From NCBI GenBank assembly GCA_903789535.1, contig CAIFES010000004.1, positions 75,151 to 139,150 of the forward strand: a stretch of 64,000 bases of DNA, written 5' to 3'. This document shows, piece by piece, positions 9,339 through 19,407 of the stretch. The notes beneath the pieces were generated by a model that made no database searches, was not told the origin of the DNA, and saw nothing but the letters and a program-made list of their open reading frames with translations. The position numbers were made by a program, and so were the translations under genes. Every line of letters starts with the position of its first letter. Within the stretch, counting starts at the first letter, position 1. The DNA is from an uncultured Aeriscardovia sp. (GTDB taxonomy: Bacteria > Actinomycetota > Actinomycetes > Actinomycetales > Bifidobacteriaceae).

Positions 9339-9388
9339 AAGACACAGACAAAGAAACAGACGAAAACACAGACGAAAACACAGACGAA
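9339..9388 (+). repeat. 12-bp tandem repeat in intergenic DNA
   Basis: Four to five tandem units of about 12 bp, consensus GAAAACACAGAC, between clgR and the DUF3046 gene. No convincing gene covers it. Confidence 0.7.
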
Positions 9389-9445
9389 GACGATACCCGG
9401 CAGAGAGAAAGACAATTCTGTGCGACAGGACTGCAGATACAAGAA

Positions 9446-9468
9446 AAGCCCCGCTTGTGGCGGGGCTT
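9446..9468 (-). terminator. Intrinsic terminator of clgR
   Basis: Perfect nine-base stem (9446-9454 with 9460-9468), five-base loop, followed on the minus strand by TTCTTG. It lies 30 bases past the clgR stop. Confidence 0.75.
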
Positions 9469-9497
9469 GGACATCGACCCAAAATCGGGGTTACCGC

Positions 9498-10067
9498 TCA
9501 GGCGGCTGCCGCGATCTCGTGATTCTGATTCTGGTCTTCCTTTTTTTCGATCTCATCGGCCACAAGGCGCAGCGTCTGTGACAGTCTCATACCCAGCGCG
9601 GCGGAAATGGAGCCGAGCAGTTCGGAACTCGCCTCTTTCTGCCCGCGCTCGACCTCGGAAAGATAGCCGAGCGAGACCCCGGCCTTCTCGGAGACCTCGC
9701 GCAGCGTCTTGTGATCCTTCTGACGCAGCATGCGCAGCACACGGCCGAGCGTGCGGCGGAACGAGATGGTCGAGCCGTCATCCGAACGGGCATTCTTATG
9801 CTCGGTGGAGGCCACAGAAAGAGTTGCCTCGAAGTCCTCATCCTCATGCTTCTGCAGTTTGAGCAGACGTGCATGCTGCAGGGCGCGTGCCTGCTGGGCC
9901 TTGCGCGCATACAGCACCTGGCGCTGGGCGAACTCCACGGCCTGCTGCTGCGCCTTGGTCAGATGACGCGCGGCGACCTCCGGTTTCGGCCGAGAGGAGG
10001 CATGGAACGAATCGCCGGTCGCAGAATGACGGGTGTCGATGACGTTCAGCTGTGCAGTGAGTGACAT
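9498..10067 (-). CDS. clgR: XRE-family regulator ClgR
   Basis: DNA-binding activator which in other actinobacteria controls clp protease and chaperone genes. The 189-residue protein has a long, charged and coiled N-terminal half, rich in Gln, Ala and Arg, then an XRE helix-turn-helix at about residues 100-165, including TLREVSEKAGVSLGYLSEVERGQKEASSELLGSISAALGM split across the standard helices. It ends in a polar tail with terminal alanines, a feature that in ClgR of relatives supports turnover by Clp. ATG 10067 has AGAGGAAA upstream; longer starts (10103 or 10190) cannot be excluded. The order pgsA, cinA, clgR, DUF3046, recA, recX is the conserved actinobacterial one. Confidence 0.88.
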   Translation of the reverse strand: MSLTAQLNVIDTRHSATGDSFHASSRPKPEVAARHLTKAQQQAVEFAQRQVLYARKAQQARALQHARLLKLQKHEDEDFEATLSVASTEHKNARSDDGSTISFRRTLGRVLRMLRQKDHKTLREVSEKAGVSLGYLSEVERGQKEASSELLGSISAALGMRLSQTLRLVADEIEKKEDQNQNHEIAAAA

Positions 10068-10238
10068 CTCGCGTTTCCTCTCATCAGCAGTATCAGATTT
10101 CATTACTTTCAACACGTAAGTAATCCGACTATTCCCGGATATGGAACACACGTTCGAATCGTTACAAATTTGTAATGCGGGAGAAAACACCCATCAGGCG
10201 TGACGCGCGCAAACCGGACGGTACCGTTGCGGCGCGTC

Positions 10239-10787
10239 TCAGGCACCGGTCTTCTCACATGCCAGCCGCAGCACGGCCTCTACCGCGGCGCGCCGGATGA
10301 GCTGCCTGTCGCCGCTCAGATGCAGCTCCTCGGCCATGACAGCCTGTCCGGGCAGGAGCAGACCGACATAGACAAGCCCGACGGGTTTATAGCCGTCAGA
10401 ATCCGGTCCTGCCACGCCGGTCGTCGAGAGGGCGAGGATTCGCGACATATCGACCGCGGCATCCATATCGTTCGCCCGATCGCCGTCGAGCGGCAATAAT
10501 GACGGCGCATAGGCGCGCGCCGCACCGACGGCCATCTGGCGGGCGACGCGCGGATCAACCGCCCCCGCGCTGGCAAGAAGGTGCCCGTCCACGCCGAGCA
10601 GATGTTTCTTCGCCCCGAGATGATAAGTGACGGCCGAACCCAGAAACACGCGCGAGGCACCGGGAAAACTGACGAACGCATCGGCGAGCAGACCGCCCGT
10701 GAGCGATTCGGCGCAGGCGATATACCAGCCGCGCCGCACGCAGACGTCGATGAGACGTGCCGCCATCTGCTCTGTCATGTGAGACAT
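10239..10787 (-). CDS. cinA: CinA C-terminal domain amidase
   Basis: Stand-alone CinA C-terminal domain, predicted to deamidate nicotinamide mononucleotide (PncC type) in pyridine-nucleotide salvage. Conserved blocks are CAESLTGGLLADAF, GSAVTYHLGAKKHLLGV and the ILALSTTGVAGPDSDGYKPVGLVYVG core. The competence-type N-terminal domain is absent. Insertions around LPLDGDRANDMDAAVD make it slightly longer than usual. The start is uncertain: ATG 10787 gives a 182-residue protein beginning just before the domain; the frame is open to ATG 10880, 21 bases after pgsA, but neither has a strong ribosome site. The gene lies between pgsA and clgR and is probably co-transcribed. Confidence 0.85.
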   Translation of the reverse strand: MSHMTEQMAARLIDVCVRRGWYIACAESLTGGLLADAFVSFPGASRVFLGSAVTYHLGAKKHLLGVDGHLLASAGAVDPRVARQMAVGAARAYAPSLLPLDGDRANDMDAAVDMSRILALSTTGVAGPDSDGYKPVGLVYVGLLLPGQAVMAEELHLSGDRQLIRRAAVEAVLRLACEKTGA

Positions 10788-10901
10788 GTCTGATCTCAGA
10801 TCCTTCGGCTCGGAAGCCACACAAGCCTCGGACGGCGAAACCATAGATGTCACCGCGATCATCCGCCTTCTTCCCCGCATCTACCTGCGATGTGGTGATC
10901 C

Positions 10902-11816
10902 TCAGCGCTCGGTAGCGGCACTTGGATCAGTGTCCGCGGCCGCAGCATCCGTATCCTGCGAGGCGGCTGGGCCTTGTGCGGTGTCAGGCGTCGCAGGGGA
11001 CGACGCCTGTGCATCTGCCGCCGCATCAGCGGCACCGGCATCAGGTTTCTGCCCCGCCGCCTGCTGTTCCTGCGCCTTCGCCTTGCGCCTGGCCGAGAGC
11101 TGCACATGCGCCTGATACAGGTAGTTGCCGCCGGAATAGAGGCACAGGCCGAGCGCGATGCCCAGGAACACATAGCTGACGAGCGCATACCAGTATGACC
11201 ACGAGCCGCTGTTGAAGACGATGACGCCCCACCATCCGTCGCGGTAGGTGGCAGCAGGATCAAACTGCCACAGCGGCACAAGCAGCATAGCGGTGGCGAC
11301 ACACTCGAACACGGTCTTGAGCTTGCCCGGCCAGTTCGCGGGGATGACGAGATTCTGCTTGTCGAGGGAGACCATACGCCAGATGGTGATGCCGACCTCG
11401 CGGATGAGGAAGAGGATGGTGACCCACCACGGGATCTCGGCGAAAATCGAGAGCACGACAAGCATGGAGCAGGTCAGCAGCTTGTCAGCGATCGGATCGA
11501 GGATCTTGCCCAGATCGGTCACCTCGTTGCGCGAACGGGCGAGGTACCCGTCGAGTTTATCGGTGCTGGCGGCGACGATGAACAGGACGGCCGCGATCCA
11601 GCGCAGGCGGTAATTATCGTGGCCCCATGGTCCGGCCAGGCAGGTCAGCACGATCGTGGCGATCACCAGCACGATGCGCACCATCGTGGTGATGTTCGCC
11701 GGCGTCTTCCACTGGGACAGGAGCCGGCGGGTCTTGCTGCCCGAGCCGGCGAGGCTGTCCGCCTCGATCGACGTATCGTGACGGACGGCGTTGTCTGCTG
11801 GACGACTGTCTGACAT
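10902..11816 (-). CDS. pgsA: CDP-diacylglycerol-glycerol-3-phosphate phosphatidyltransferase
   Basis: Membrane enzyme that makes phosphatidylglycerophosphate from CDP-diacylglycerol and glycerol 3-phosphate. The CDP-alcohol phosphotransferase motif is intact: DGYLARSRNEVTDLGKILDP followed by IAD, giving all the conserved Asp and Gly residues. Around it are five or so predicted membrane helices. ATG 11816 with AAAGGTCGG upstream gives 304 residues; a longer frame to 11993 lacks support. A hydrophilic N-terminal extension and a 60-residue Ala/Asp/Gln-rich tail make it longer than typical PgsA of about 190-220 residues. Other family members such as PIP synthase share the motif, but position next to cinA-clgR argues for PgsA. 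Confidence 0.88.
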   Translation of the reverse strand: MSDSRPADNAVRHDTSIEADSLAGSGSKTRRLLSQWKTPANITTMVRIVLVIATIVLTCLAGPWGHDNYRLRWIAAVLFIVAASTDKLDGYLARSRNEVTDLGKILDPIADKLLTCSMLVVLSIFAEIPWWVTILFLIREVGITIWRMVSLDKQNLVIPANWPGKLKTVFECVATAMLLVPLWQFDPAATYRDGWWGVIVFNSGSWSYWYALVSYVFLGIALGLCLYSGGNYLYQAHVQLSARRKAKAQEQQAAGQKPDAGAADAAADAQASSPATPDTAQGPAASQDTDAAAADTDPSAATER

Positions 11817-12039
11817 AAATCCGACCTTTCTGTCGGCGGCACGGACGGTACCGCACCTTTTTCCGCGTGGTCTGGCTGTACCGGACGACACGCCGCGCAT
11901 ATGTTTCTCGTTATACGCAATGCTAACCGGCACCGCGAATCGGCGGGCGCTGCCGGCGGCACCGCTCAGGCCGAACAGCATCGGCAGGAGCACAGCCTAC
12001 GCGCCCCGGCTTGGAAAATGCTGGAACAAGCGGTGAGAC

Positions 12040-15000
12040 TCACATTCGTGGATCGACCTGCGAGGAGCCATCCTGCGGCGCGCCGGCCGGAACAGACACA
12101 TCAAGAACCGGAGTCTGCCCGCGCAGATAGGCCAGCGCGTTGGGCAGCGCCGCGGCAGGGACGAGCACCTCGCGCGCCTTCGAACCCTCGGACGGGCCGA
12201 CGATATGACGAGACTCGAGGATGTCCATAATTCGGCCGGCCCGGGCGAAGCCCACGCGCAGCTTGCGCTGGAGCATGGAGGTGGAGCCGAACTGCGTGGT
12301 GATGATGATCTGTGCCGCCTGGAGCACATCATCGAGGTCATCGCCGATGTCATCGGGCACCTCGGCGGCCGCCTGGTCCTTCTTCGCCGCCCCGGAGGTC
12401 ATCTGCGCGATGTCCTCGCGGTAGCGCGGCCGCCGCTCCTGACGGATGAAATCGGTCGCCGCACGGATCTCCGACTCGTTGACCCACGCGCCCTGCACAC
12501 GGATCGGCCTGGACTGGCCCATCGGCAGGAACAAACCGTCGCCCTGGCCGATGAGGTCCTCCGCACCGGTCGTGTCGAGGATGACGCGCGAATCGGTGGC
12601 CGAGCTGGTGGCGAAGGCGAAGCGCGAGGGGATGTTCGCCTTGATGAGGCCGGTGATCACGTCCACCGACGGGCGCTGCGTGGCAAGCACGAGGTGGATG
12701 CCGGCGGCGCGGGCAAGCTGGGTGATGCGCTGGATCGAGTCCTCCACATCATTCTTGGCGATCATCATGAGGTCGGCCATCTCGTCGACGACGATGAGAA
12801 TGTACGGATACGGGGCGATGACACGGTCGGGATCGGGGTCATGGACCTTTCCGGCGCGCACGGCCTTGTTGTAGTCCTTGATGTGCCGGAAGCCGAAATG
12901 CTCGAGATCGTCGTAACGGGCGTCCATCTCCTTGACCACCCACTGCAGGGCGACCGAGGCCTCCTTGGGGTCGGTGATGATGGGCGTGAGCAGGTGCGGG
13001 ATGCCGGCGTAGGCGGTCAGCTCCACACGCTTGGGATCGACGAGGATGAGACGGACCTGCTCAGGCGTGGCACGCATGATGATGCTCATGAGCATCGAGT
13101 TGACGAAGCTCGACTTGCCCGAACCGGTCGCGCCGGCCACGAGCAGATGCGGCATCTTCGTCAGGTCGGAGACGACGGTGTTGCCCTCCACGTCCTGGCC
13201 GACCGCGGTGAGCATGGGGTTGTGGTCCTCACGTGCCTTCTTGGAACGCAGCACGTCGCCCAGATGGACGATCTCACGGTCACGATTGGGAATCTCGATG
13301 CCAATGGCGGATTTGCCGGGGATCGGCGCCAGAATACGCACTTCCTGGCTGGCGACCGCGTAGGCGATATTGCGCTTAAGGTTGGTGACTTTCTCGACCT
13401 TAGTGCCCGGCCCCAGCTCGACCTCGTACTGGGTGACGGTCGGGCCGCGCAGGAAGCCGACGACGCGGGCATCGACATTGAACTGTTTGAAGGTGGAGCG
13501 CAGCGACTGGATGACGCGCTCATTCTCGGCGGTCTTCGCCGCATGCGGCTGGCCCTGCGAGAGCAGACCCATCGGCGGCAGCTGATAACTTGCCTCGAGC
13601 GCGGGGTCCATGCCGGCGTTGGGGTTCATCGAACCCGGTTTCGGCGCGGCCGGGCCGCCCGGCAGCACCGAGCCCGTACCGGCCGTACCGGCGCCGGCGC
13701 CGGTCGTGGTGCCTCCTGCGGCGCCGAAGCCGACGGGGACCTGCGACTGCATCCGTGCCTGCTCCGCACTCAGCGGCTGCAGTCCCGACGGATTGGCGGG
13801 CGTGCCTGCAGATCCGGCCGGAACCGATGATGCCGATGCCACGGCCGGACTAGGCGATCCAGCCTGTGTGCCGATCTTCGCCGGCAGCGGCTCGGAGGTG
13901 ATGGCGGGCGAGCCGGTAGGACGCTGGTTGGTCATGGCCGGGTTGGCCGACGCCGGCATGGTTCCCACCACGCCGGCCGCTCCCGCAGGCAGCACCGTCG
14001 TTGCCTGCGGCATGCCCGTACGGACTGCAGGAGCCGGGGTATATCCGGCCGCCGCCTGTGCGGCGATCCGGCCGCCGGCCTCCTCCTGCTGTGGAATCTG
14101 TCCTGTTCCGGTGGGTTCGAGCCGCACATGGTTGGCGTCGTCACCACTCTCCAGCGCCGTGTCGAAGGCCGTGTTGCCCTCATACGTGGAAAGCCCGTCT
14201 TCTTCCTTTTTCCTTCCGAAACGGGAGAAAAGCCGATGGAAGAAGCCGGCCTTCCGGCCCTGTCCGTCCGCCTGCGGGGAATATGTGCGCTCATGGCCGT
14301 CATCACCATCGTCATGAGTCGGCACGCCCTCGGCAAGCCGCAGTCCCTCACGGGTGACGGGCCCGTCGTCAAGGATCTCGCCCGTCTTCGGATCTACACG
14401 CACAGAATTGGGAGACCTGTCCCCGGGCACGTCCTCGTCCTCCATCCCGGGATCCGGCTCATGGCGCATCCTGTGCCACAGGTGGGCGAACCAATCGCCG
14501 ATCTGCTGGACATGCGTGCCGGTCATCAGCAGGATGGCGGCCACGGCGATGATGACGAAGATGGCGATGGCGAACCCGTCGCTGAGCCCCCAGGCGAGCG
14601 GGGAACCGAGGAAGAAACCGAGCAGGCCGCCAGCGGAGCAGATCGCCCCGATATCAAAATGCCGGATCGGCGCGATCATCACCACATCGATGATGGAGCA
14701 GACCGCCCACAGCAGGATGGTCGCCCCGGCGAAGATCGATCCGTTCTCGCTGCCATGACCGCCGTGACGGAACAGACGGAAGGCGGCATACAGCAGCACG
14801 ACCGGCACGATCACGCTCATGATGCCGAACAGGCCGGAGGCGATCAGATGCAGGAAGCGCCCCAACGCACCGGTGACGCGGAACCACTCGCTGGCGATAA
14901 ACAGCACGGCGAGCACGATGAGCAGGAAGCACAGGCCGTCGCGACGATAGGCGGGATCGTAGTCCTCCCCTGTTCCGGTAATTGCACGTACAAGCCAGCC

Positions 15001-15192
15001 GAAACCACGCGGCACGGCGAGGAGGACTTTCTTCCAGCCCGGCTCGGAGACGGCGGTATCCTCCTCGTCCGTTGTTTTCCGGGAGGAGGTCTTCTGAGAG
15101 GAACGGGACCGGCGCGACGAACGTTCCGTGCCGGAATCGTGCGAACCTGCCGAGGAACGTGCATCAGAAGAATAGGAGCTGCGTGAGGTCAT
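12040..15192 (-). CDS. ftsK: DNA translocase FtsK/SpoIIIE
   Basis: Septal DNA pump that clears and aligns chromosomes at division and activates Xer recombination at dif. The 1050-residue protein has a Ser/Arg-rich N-terminus, four predicted membrane helices (roughly residues 75-230), a long linker (about 330-530) rich in Pro, Ala, Gly and Thr, then the motor with Walker [11 protein letters not shown] near residue 686, Walker [14 protein letters not shown] and the LATQRPS motif. The C-terminal gamma domain ([25 protein letters not shown]) should read KOPS-type sequences. ATG 15192 has GGAGGACATT before it. The stop codon is 223 bases from pgsA, a gap with no gene seen. Confidence 0.97.
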   Translation of the reverse strand: MTSRSSYSSDARSSAGSHDSGTERSSRRSRSSQKTSSRKTTDEEDTAVSEPGWKKVLLAVPRGFGWLVRAITGTGEDYDPAYRRDGLCFLLIVLAVLFIASEWFRVTGALGRFLHLIASGLFGIMSVIVPVVLLYAAFRLFRHGGHGSENGSIFAGATILLWAVCSIIDVVMIAPIRHFDIGAICSAGGLLGFFLGSPLAWGLSDGFAIAIFVIIAVAAILLMTGTHVQQIGDWFAHLWHRMRHEPDPGMEDEDVPGDRSPNSVRVDPKTGEILDDGPVTREGLRLAEGVPTHDDGDDGHERTYSPQADGQGRKAGFFHRLFSRFGRKKEEDGLSTYEGNTAFDTALESGDDANHVRLEPTGTGQIPQQEEAGGRIAAQAAAGYTPAPAVRTGMPQATTVLPAGAAGVVGTMPASANPAMTNQRPTGSPAITSEPLPAKIGTQAGSPSPAVASASSVPAGSAGTPANPSGLQPLSAEQARMQSQVPVGFGAAGGTTTGAGAGTAGTGSVLPGGPAAPKPGSMNPNAGMDPALEASYQLPPMGLLSQGQPHAAKTAENERVIQSLRSTFKQFNVDARVVGFLRGPTVTQYEVELGPGTKVEKVTNLKRNIAYAVASQEVRILAPIPGKSAIGIEIPNRDREIVHLGDVLRSKKAREDHNPMLTAVGQDVEGNTVVSDLTKMPHLLVAGATGSGKSSFVNSMLMSIIMRATPEQVRLILVDPKRVELTAYAGIPHLLTPIITDPKEASVALQWVVKEMDARYDDLEHFGFRHIKDYNKAVRAGKVHDPDPDRVIAPYPYILIVVDEMADLMMIAKNDVEDSIQRITQLARAAGIHLVLATQRPSVDVITGLIKANIPSRFAFATSSATDSRVILDTTGAEDLIGQGDGLFLPMGQSRPIRVQGAWVNESEIRAATDFIRQERRPRYREDIAQMTSGAAKKDQAAAEVPDDIGDDLDDVLQAAQIIITTQFGSTSMLQRKLRVGFARAGRIMDILESRHIVGPSEGSKAREVLVPAAALPNALAYLRGQTPVLDVSVPAGAPQDGSSQVDPRM

Positions 15193-15205
15193 AATGTCCT
15201 CCAGA

Positions 15206-16300
15206 CTACTCCCCTGTGGCGTCCGTCCCCTCCTGCACGGGCGTCTGCCCATCCGCGCGAGCCCGGTCCTGACCGGCAGGCGATCGGGCAACATCACCGA
15301 GATGATGCTGCGTGGGGCCGACCGGCCCGTCATCGTCGGGGAATTTCCCGTCATCGGCCAGGTCGACGAGATCGACCGCCTTGTCGATCAGATCCGGATC
15401 GAGCGCCCGGAGCCAGTGGATGCGGGGATCACGGCCGAACCAGCCCATCTGTTTGCGGGCGAGACGACGGGTCTTCGCTCCCACCTGGGCGAACGCGTCG
15501 TCCTCGCCCAGACGCCCGTCGAGGACGGCCTGCATCTGGGGGTAACCGATCGCACGCGCGGCTGTCGGCCCGAGCCGGCCCTGCAGCGCCCTGGCCTCAT
15601 CAAGAAAGCCCTCCTCGCGCATCTGTCCTGTCCGCAGGTCGATACGACGGTCAAGCTCCCCGCGCGGCAGGTCGAGGCCGATCTGCAGCGTCGGCATGGC
15701 GTACTGGTAGACGGGCAGCGAGGAGGAATAAGGCCGGCCCGTCAGCTCGATCACCTCAAGCGCACGGATCGTGCGGCGCACGTTGCGCGGATCCATGCCA
15801 GCCGCTGCACGCGGGTCACGTTCCTCCAGCTCGGCAAAAAGCGCCGACGGCCCCTCCTGTGCCGCGCGCCGTTCGAGCCGGCGCCGCACATCCGGGTCAT
15901 GCGGCTCCAGGGAGAGCACGTCCGTGGCTGCGCGGGCGTAGAGTCCTGATCCTCCGACAAGGATGGGGCGGATGTCCTGCTCTTCCAGACGCAGGATCTC
16001 CTCGCGCACGATTTTCTGGAAGCGTGCCACGCTCATCGGCTCCGAGGGGTCGATGATGCCGAGAAGATGATGCGGGACGGCCTGCCGCTCCTGCTCGCTC
16101 GGCGCCGCCGTGCCGATCCGCATGCCCCGATACATCTGGTAGGCATCGGCGTTGAGGATCTCACAGCGCTGCGGGGCGGGACATCCTGATGCAGATCCGA
16201 GACGGCGGGCGAGCCCGATCGCGAGCGCCGTCTTGCCTGAGGCCGTCGGCCCGACGATCGAGATCACGCGCAGGCGCAGGGGAATCTGCCAGTTGGTCAT
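15206..16300 (-). CDS. miaA: tRNA dimethylallyltransferase
   Basis: Adds the isopentenyl group to A37 of tRNAs reading UNN codons. The 364-residue protein has the P-loop [10 protein letters not shown] (residues 17-26), the [17 protein letters not shown] substrate block, LVGGSGLY, and [14 protein letters not shown] followed by the [14 protein letters not shown] tRNA-binding region. About 45 C-terminal residues form a polar, acidic lineage-specific tail. The gene ends 14 bases before the ftsK start, so the pair is likely co-transcribed. A short insertion ([11 protein letters not shown]) follows the P-loop helix. Ribosome site is only CGGAG close to the ATG. Confidence 0.95.
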   Translation of the reverse strand: MTNWQIPLRLRVISIVGPTASGKTALAIGLARRLGSASGCPAPQRCEILNADAYQMYRGMRIGTAAPSEQERQAVPHHLLGIIDPSEPMSVARFQKIVREEILRLEEQDIRPILVGGSGLYARAATDVLSLEPHDPDVRRRLERRAAQEGPSALFAELEERDPRAAAGMDPRNVRRTIRALEVIELTGRPYSSSLPVYQYAMPTLQIGLDLPRGELDRRIDLRTGQMREEGFLDEARALQGRLGPTAARAIGYPQMQAVLDGRLGEDDAFAQVGAKTRRLARKQMGWFGRDPRIHWLRALDPDLIDKAVDLVDLADDGKFPDDDGPVGPTQHHLGDVARSPAGQDRARADGQTPVQEGTDATGE

Positions 16301-16423
16301 GCTCCGATACTACGCAGCCGGCCCGTACGCGCCTGCGGGCCACCGTCGCTTTTTCCGACATGGCTTTTACTACCATGGGTGCCGTCACTCAGATCGACCA
16401 GTCATCCAGGTGTGAGGTGAAGG

Positions 16424-17182
16424 ATGATCCTCGAGAAGAAAAATGGCTTCAATGCGGAGCGTCTGCACAGCGAGTTCAGCGGTCTCGTCGAACGGTACGG
16501 TGCCGGTGACGGGTTCCAGGATCTGGAGAAGCTCTCCGCCACCCTGCAGATTTATGCCGGGGCGATGCGCGAGGTGAGCGCCAAGCTGGAAAATCTCGAC
16601 GACGCCTACATTTACCGCAATCTGTCCAATCCGATCCACCATATGGTCTCGCGTCTCAAGTCGCTCGATTCGATCCTGGGCAAGCTCCAGCGGCGCGGAC
16701 TGCCGCTGACGATCGCGAGCATGCAGCATAATCTGCGCGATATCGCCGGCATCCGCGTCATCTGCAACTACGTCGATGACGTGTACACCGTCTCGGACCT
16801 GCTCAGCCATCAGGCGGACGTGCGCGTGCTGCGCGTCAAAGACTACATCAAAAATCCCAAGCCGAACGGCTACCGCAGCCTGCATCTGATCCTGACGGTG
16901 CCCGTCTATCTGCTCGACGGCCCGCACGTGACGCCGGTGGAAGTGCAGCTGCGCACGGTCGCCATGGACTATTGGGCAAGCCTCGAACATGAGCTGCGCT
17001 ACAAGAACAGTATCCCCGACTCTGACGCGGCCCAGCATGCGCAGACGCTGCTGACGGTGGCCCAGGAGCTGCAGCACGTCGAGGAGACGATGCAGAAACT
17101 CCATCACGACATCGAGGAGAACGACAAGAAGATCCTCAGCCAGGAGAAGTCGCTGCCCAAGACGATCGACGTGCGCGTGTGA
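16424..17182 (+). CDS. Small alarmone synthetase (RelQ/RelP type)
   Basis: Single-domain (p)ppGpp synthetase that transfers pyrophosphate from ATP to GDP or GTP. The 252-residue protein shows the RelA/SpoT synthetase motifs: DIAGIRVICNYVDDVY, DYIKNPKPNGYRSLHLIL, and VEVQLRTVAMDYWASLEHEL. It has no hydrolase, TGS or ACT domain, and a charged C-terminal coiled helix as in RelQ, which in Firmicutes forms tetramers. ATG 16424 follows GAGGTGAAGG. The gene is divergent from miaA, separated by 123 bases. Whether it is constitutive or stress-induced cannot be read from the sequence. Confidence 0.88.
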   Translation: MILEKKNGFNAERLHSEFSGLVERYGAGDGFQDLEKLSATLQIYAGAMREVSAKLENLDDAYIYRNLSNPIHHMVSRLKSLDSILGKLQRRGLPLTIASMQHNLRDIAGIRVICNYVDDVYTVSDLLSHQADVRVLRVKDYIKNPKPNGYRSLHLILTVPVYLLDGPHVTPVEVQLRTVAMDYWASLEHELRYKNSIPDSDAAQHAQTLLTVAQELQHVEETMQKLHHDIEENDKKILSQEKSLPKTIDVRV

Positions 17183-17296
17183 GGCACCAGACCCGTCTGA
17201 CGGCTCCCGGCGCCTTGCCGACCTTTCATGTCGCGTACAGCGAATTTTCAGGCAGATCAGCTATTTTGGCAGCAGGATCGACAAGAAAGAGGAACA

Positions 17297-18172
17297 ATGA
17301 GCTCGACGAATCCGAATCAGGGCTACGGTCAGGGATACCAGCAGAACCCCTATGGTGCCAACACGCCCAATCAAATGAACCAGCAGTATGGCAACGGGTA
17401 CAACGCCTATCAGAACGCCGGCTACCAGCAGGGCGGCTATCAGGGTAACTACCAGAACCCGCCTATGGGCTCGCCCGTCATCAATGCGCAGCCGTTCCGC
17501 GTCACCGAGAAGATGGCGCAGCGCTCGATCACCCGTGCCTACGGGGAGATGACGATCGCGCTGCTCATCTCAGCCGTCGTCGCCGCCGTCACCGCCTACT
17601 CCGGTCTCGCGCTGAACCTCCTTCGCGGCTGGGGCCAACTCGCCTACTGGGGCGCGGCCATCGTCGCCCTGGTGTTCGCCTTCGTCCTTCCCGCCGGCAT
17701 GCAGAAACGTTCCGTCGCCGCCAATCGCGCCCTCTTCTACGCGTTCGCCGCGGTGATGGGATTCTCGCTTTCCACTCTCCTGTACGTCTACAGCCCGAGC
17801 AGCATCATCTTCGCCCTCGGCATCACCGCCGCCTTCTTCCTGTGCCTGACCATGATCGGTCTGACCACGAAGATCAATGTGCTGCGCTGGGGACCGGTGC
17901 TCACCGTCTCCCTGCTGGTGCTCGTCATCGCCGAGATACTGCTGATGATCTTCGGCGGCTCGCAGGCATGGATGCTCGTCACAGCCGTCTCCCTCATCAT
18001 TTTCTCGGGTATGACCATCCATGACGCCAAGTCCACCCAGGTGATGCTCGCGCAGTGCACCTCGCAGGAGATGTATGAGAAGATCTCCATCCTGGCAGCC
18101 ATGAACCTCTACCTTGACTTCATCAACCTGTTCCAGAACATTCTCTATCTCATCGGTGGAAACGACCGGTGA
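17297..18172 (+). CDS. Bax inhibitor-1/YccA family membrane protein
   Basis: Seven-helix membrane protein of the TMBIM superfamily, related to calcium-leak channels (BsYetJ); the role in actinobacteria is unknown. The 291-residue product has a 65-residue soluble N-terminus extremely rich in Gln, Asn, Gly and Tyr, then seven hydrophobic segments and the family motif in VSLIIFSGMTIHDAKSTQ and MNLYLDFINLFQNIL, where the Asp residues match the di-aspartyl sensor region. ATG 17297 with AAGAGGAAC upstream is used; the frame extends to 17228 without a ribosome site. A terminator follows at 18246. Confidence 0.9.
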   Translation: MSSTNPNQGYGQGYQQNPYGANTPNQMNQQYGNGYNAYQNAGYQQGGYQGNYQNPPMGSPVINAQPFRVTEKMAQRSITRAYGEMTIALLISAVVAAVTAYSGLALNLLRGWGQLAYWGAAIVALVFAFVLPAGMQKRSVAANRALFYAFAAVMGFSLSTLLYVYSPSSIIFALGITAAFFLCLTMIGLTTKINVLRWGPVLTVSLLVLVIAEILLMIFGGSQAWMLVTAVSLIIFSGMTIHDAKSTQVMLAQCTSQEMYEKISILAAMNLYLDFINLFQNILYLIGGNDR

Positions 18173-18245
18173 GACGGGATCAGAACGGGACCGATCCGTC
18201 ATGAGACGTCACTGATCGGGTGCCTGCCGATCTGCCCTGATTCCT

Positions 18246-18285
18246 GCCCCGGGTCCGCGCATCATGCGTCGCCCGGGGCTTTTTT
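18246..18285 (+). terminator. Intrinsic terminator of the Bax inhibitor gene
   Basis: GCCCCGGG (18246-18253) pairs with CCCGGGGC (18272-18279), followed by TTTTTT. Confidence 0.9.
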
Positions 18286-18395
18286 ATGCCCAGTCCTTAT
18301 CACGCCCGGCCCTTAGCATGGGATTATTGACGGACGGTGGGGAGAAAATCATCGTCCGCCTGTGGAGAAAAACGAGAGTAGAAGAGGACACGCGT

Positions 18396-19316
18396 ATGGC
18401 GACGAACAAGGTGCGGAAGTTTCTTGGTGCCGGGGCGCTGCTGCTTGCCGCCGTCTTATGGGGCACCGCTTTCGTCACCCAGCTGACGGGCATGGACCAT
18501 CTCTCACCTCTCGCCTTCAATGCGCTGCGTTTCACGCTCGGCTCGCTCTCCGTCGCCCCGCTGCTCGCCCTGCCAGAGGCGCGTGCCCTTCCCGGCAATT
18601 GGAAACGCACGATTCTCGCCTGCGTCCTCTCCGGCACCGCCCTGTTCGCGGCCATCGCCTTCGAGCAGTATGGTGTGGCGCTGTCCGGCTCGGCCGGCAG
18701 ATCCGGCTTTATCACCGCCCTGTACATCGTCATCACCCCCCTGCTGGGTATGGCGATGGGCGAGAAATCCCGTCCGCAGTTCTGGATCGCCCTGCCGTTC
18801 AGCCTCGTCGGTCTGGGGCTCCTCACGCTCACCGGCAAGCAGGGCGGCATCGGCTTGGGCGATGTGCTGCTGCTCATCGGCGCGTTCTTCTTCGCCGCCC
18901 AGCTGCACATCGTCAACAGGATGAGCGTCAACACACTGCATCTGTCGTTCGGCCAGCTCGTCGTGGCGGCAATCCTGAGCTGGATCCTCACACTTGTCAC
19001 CGGTCAAGCACCCACATGGGGTGATATCGGTGCTGCCGCATGGCCGGTCATCTACTCGGGCGTGATCGCCACCGGCGTCGCCTATACGCTGCAGGTATTC
19101 GGTCAGACGAGCGTCGATCCTTCCTCCACGTCCATCCTCATGTCGATGGAATCTCTCTTCTCGGTGATCGGCGGGGCGGTATTCCTCGGCGAGCGGATGA
19201 GTGTGCAGGCCTACATCGGCTGTGTGCTCATGCTTGCCGGCACGGTGATCTCCGAGCTTCCCAGCCGCAGGAAGTCGACCGACAAGCCGCTCGTCACCGA
19301 ACGGAAGATGGACTGA
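18396..19316 (+). CDS. EamA/DMT-family transporter
   Basis: Ten-helix drug/metabolite transporter, probably a metabolite or amino-acid exporter. The 306-residue protein has two EamA repeats; the first begins LLAAVLWGTAFVTQLTGMDHLSPLAFNALRF and the second VLLLIGAFFFAAQLHIVNRM with the closing STSILMSMESLFSVIGGAVFLGERM. Start is ATG 18396 with GAAGAGGAC upstream; a longer frame runs into the preceding terminator and is rejected. Substrate cannot be told. It stands alone, followed by 91 bases and then the convergent P-type ATPase gene. Confidence 0.88.
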   Translation: MATNKVRKFLGAGALLLAAVLWGTAFVTQLTGMDHLSPLAFNALRFTLGSLSVAPLLALPEARALPGNWKRTILACVLSGTALFAAIAFEQYGVALSGSAGRSGFITALYIVITPLLGMAMGEKSRPQFWIALPFSLVGLGLLTLTGKQGGIGLGDVLLLIGAFFFAAQLHIVNRMSVNTLHLSFGQLVVAAILSWILTLVTGQAPTWGDIGAAAWPVIYSGVIATGVAYTLQVFGQTSVDPSSTSILMSMESLFSVIGGAVFLGERMSVQAYIGCVLMLAGTVISELPSRRKSTDKPLVTERKMD

Positions 19317-19407
19317 CGACCGTCATCTGCTGGTCGGACTGATCCTCTTTCCCGCTTGTTGTTCTCATCAGACTTTTCTCAGGAATCTTCTCTACTTCTC
19401 TATCGGG

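Noticed and set aside
9339-9388. A CRISPR-like repeat
   Set aside because: The units are 12 bp and directly adjacent, with no spacers.
7567-9522. A 651-residue frame on the plus strand over recA and DUF3046
   Set aside because: Antisense shadow; it crosses the recA promoter and the 12-bp repeat without any protein signature.
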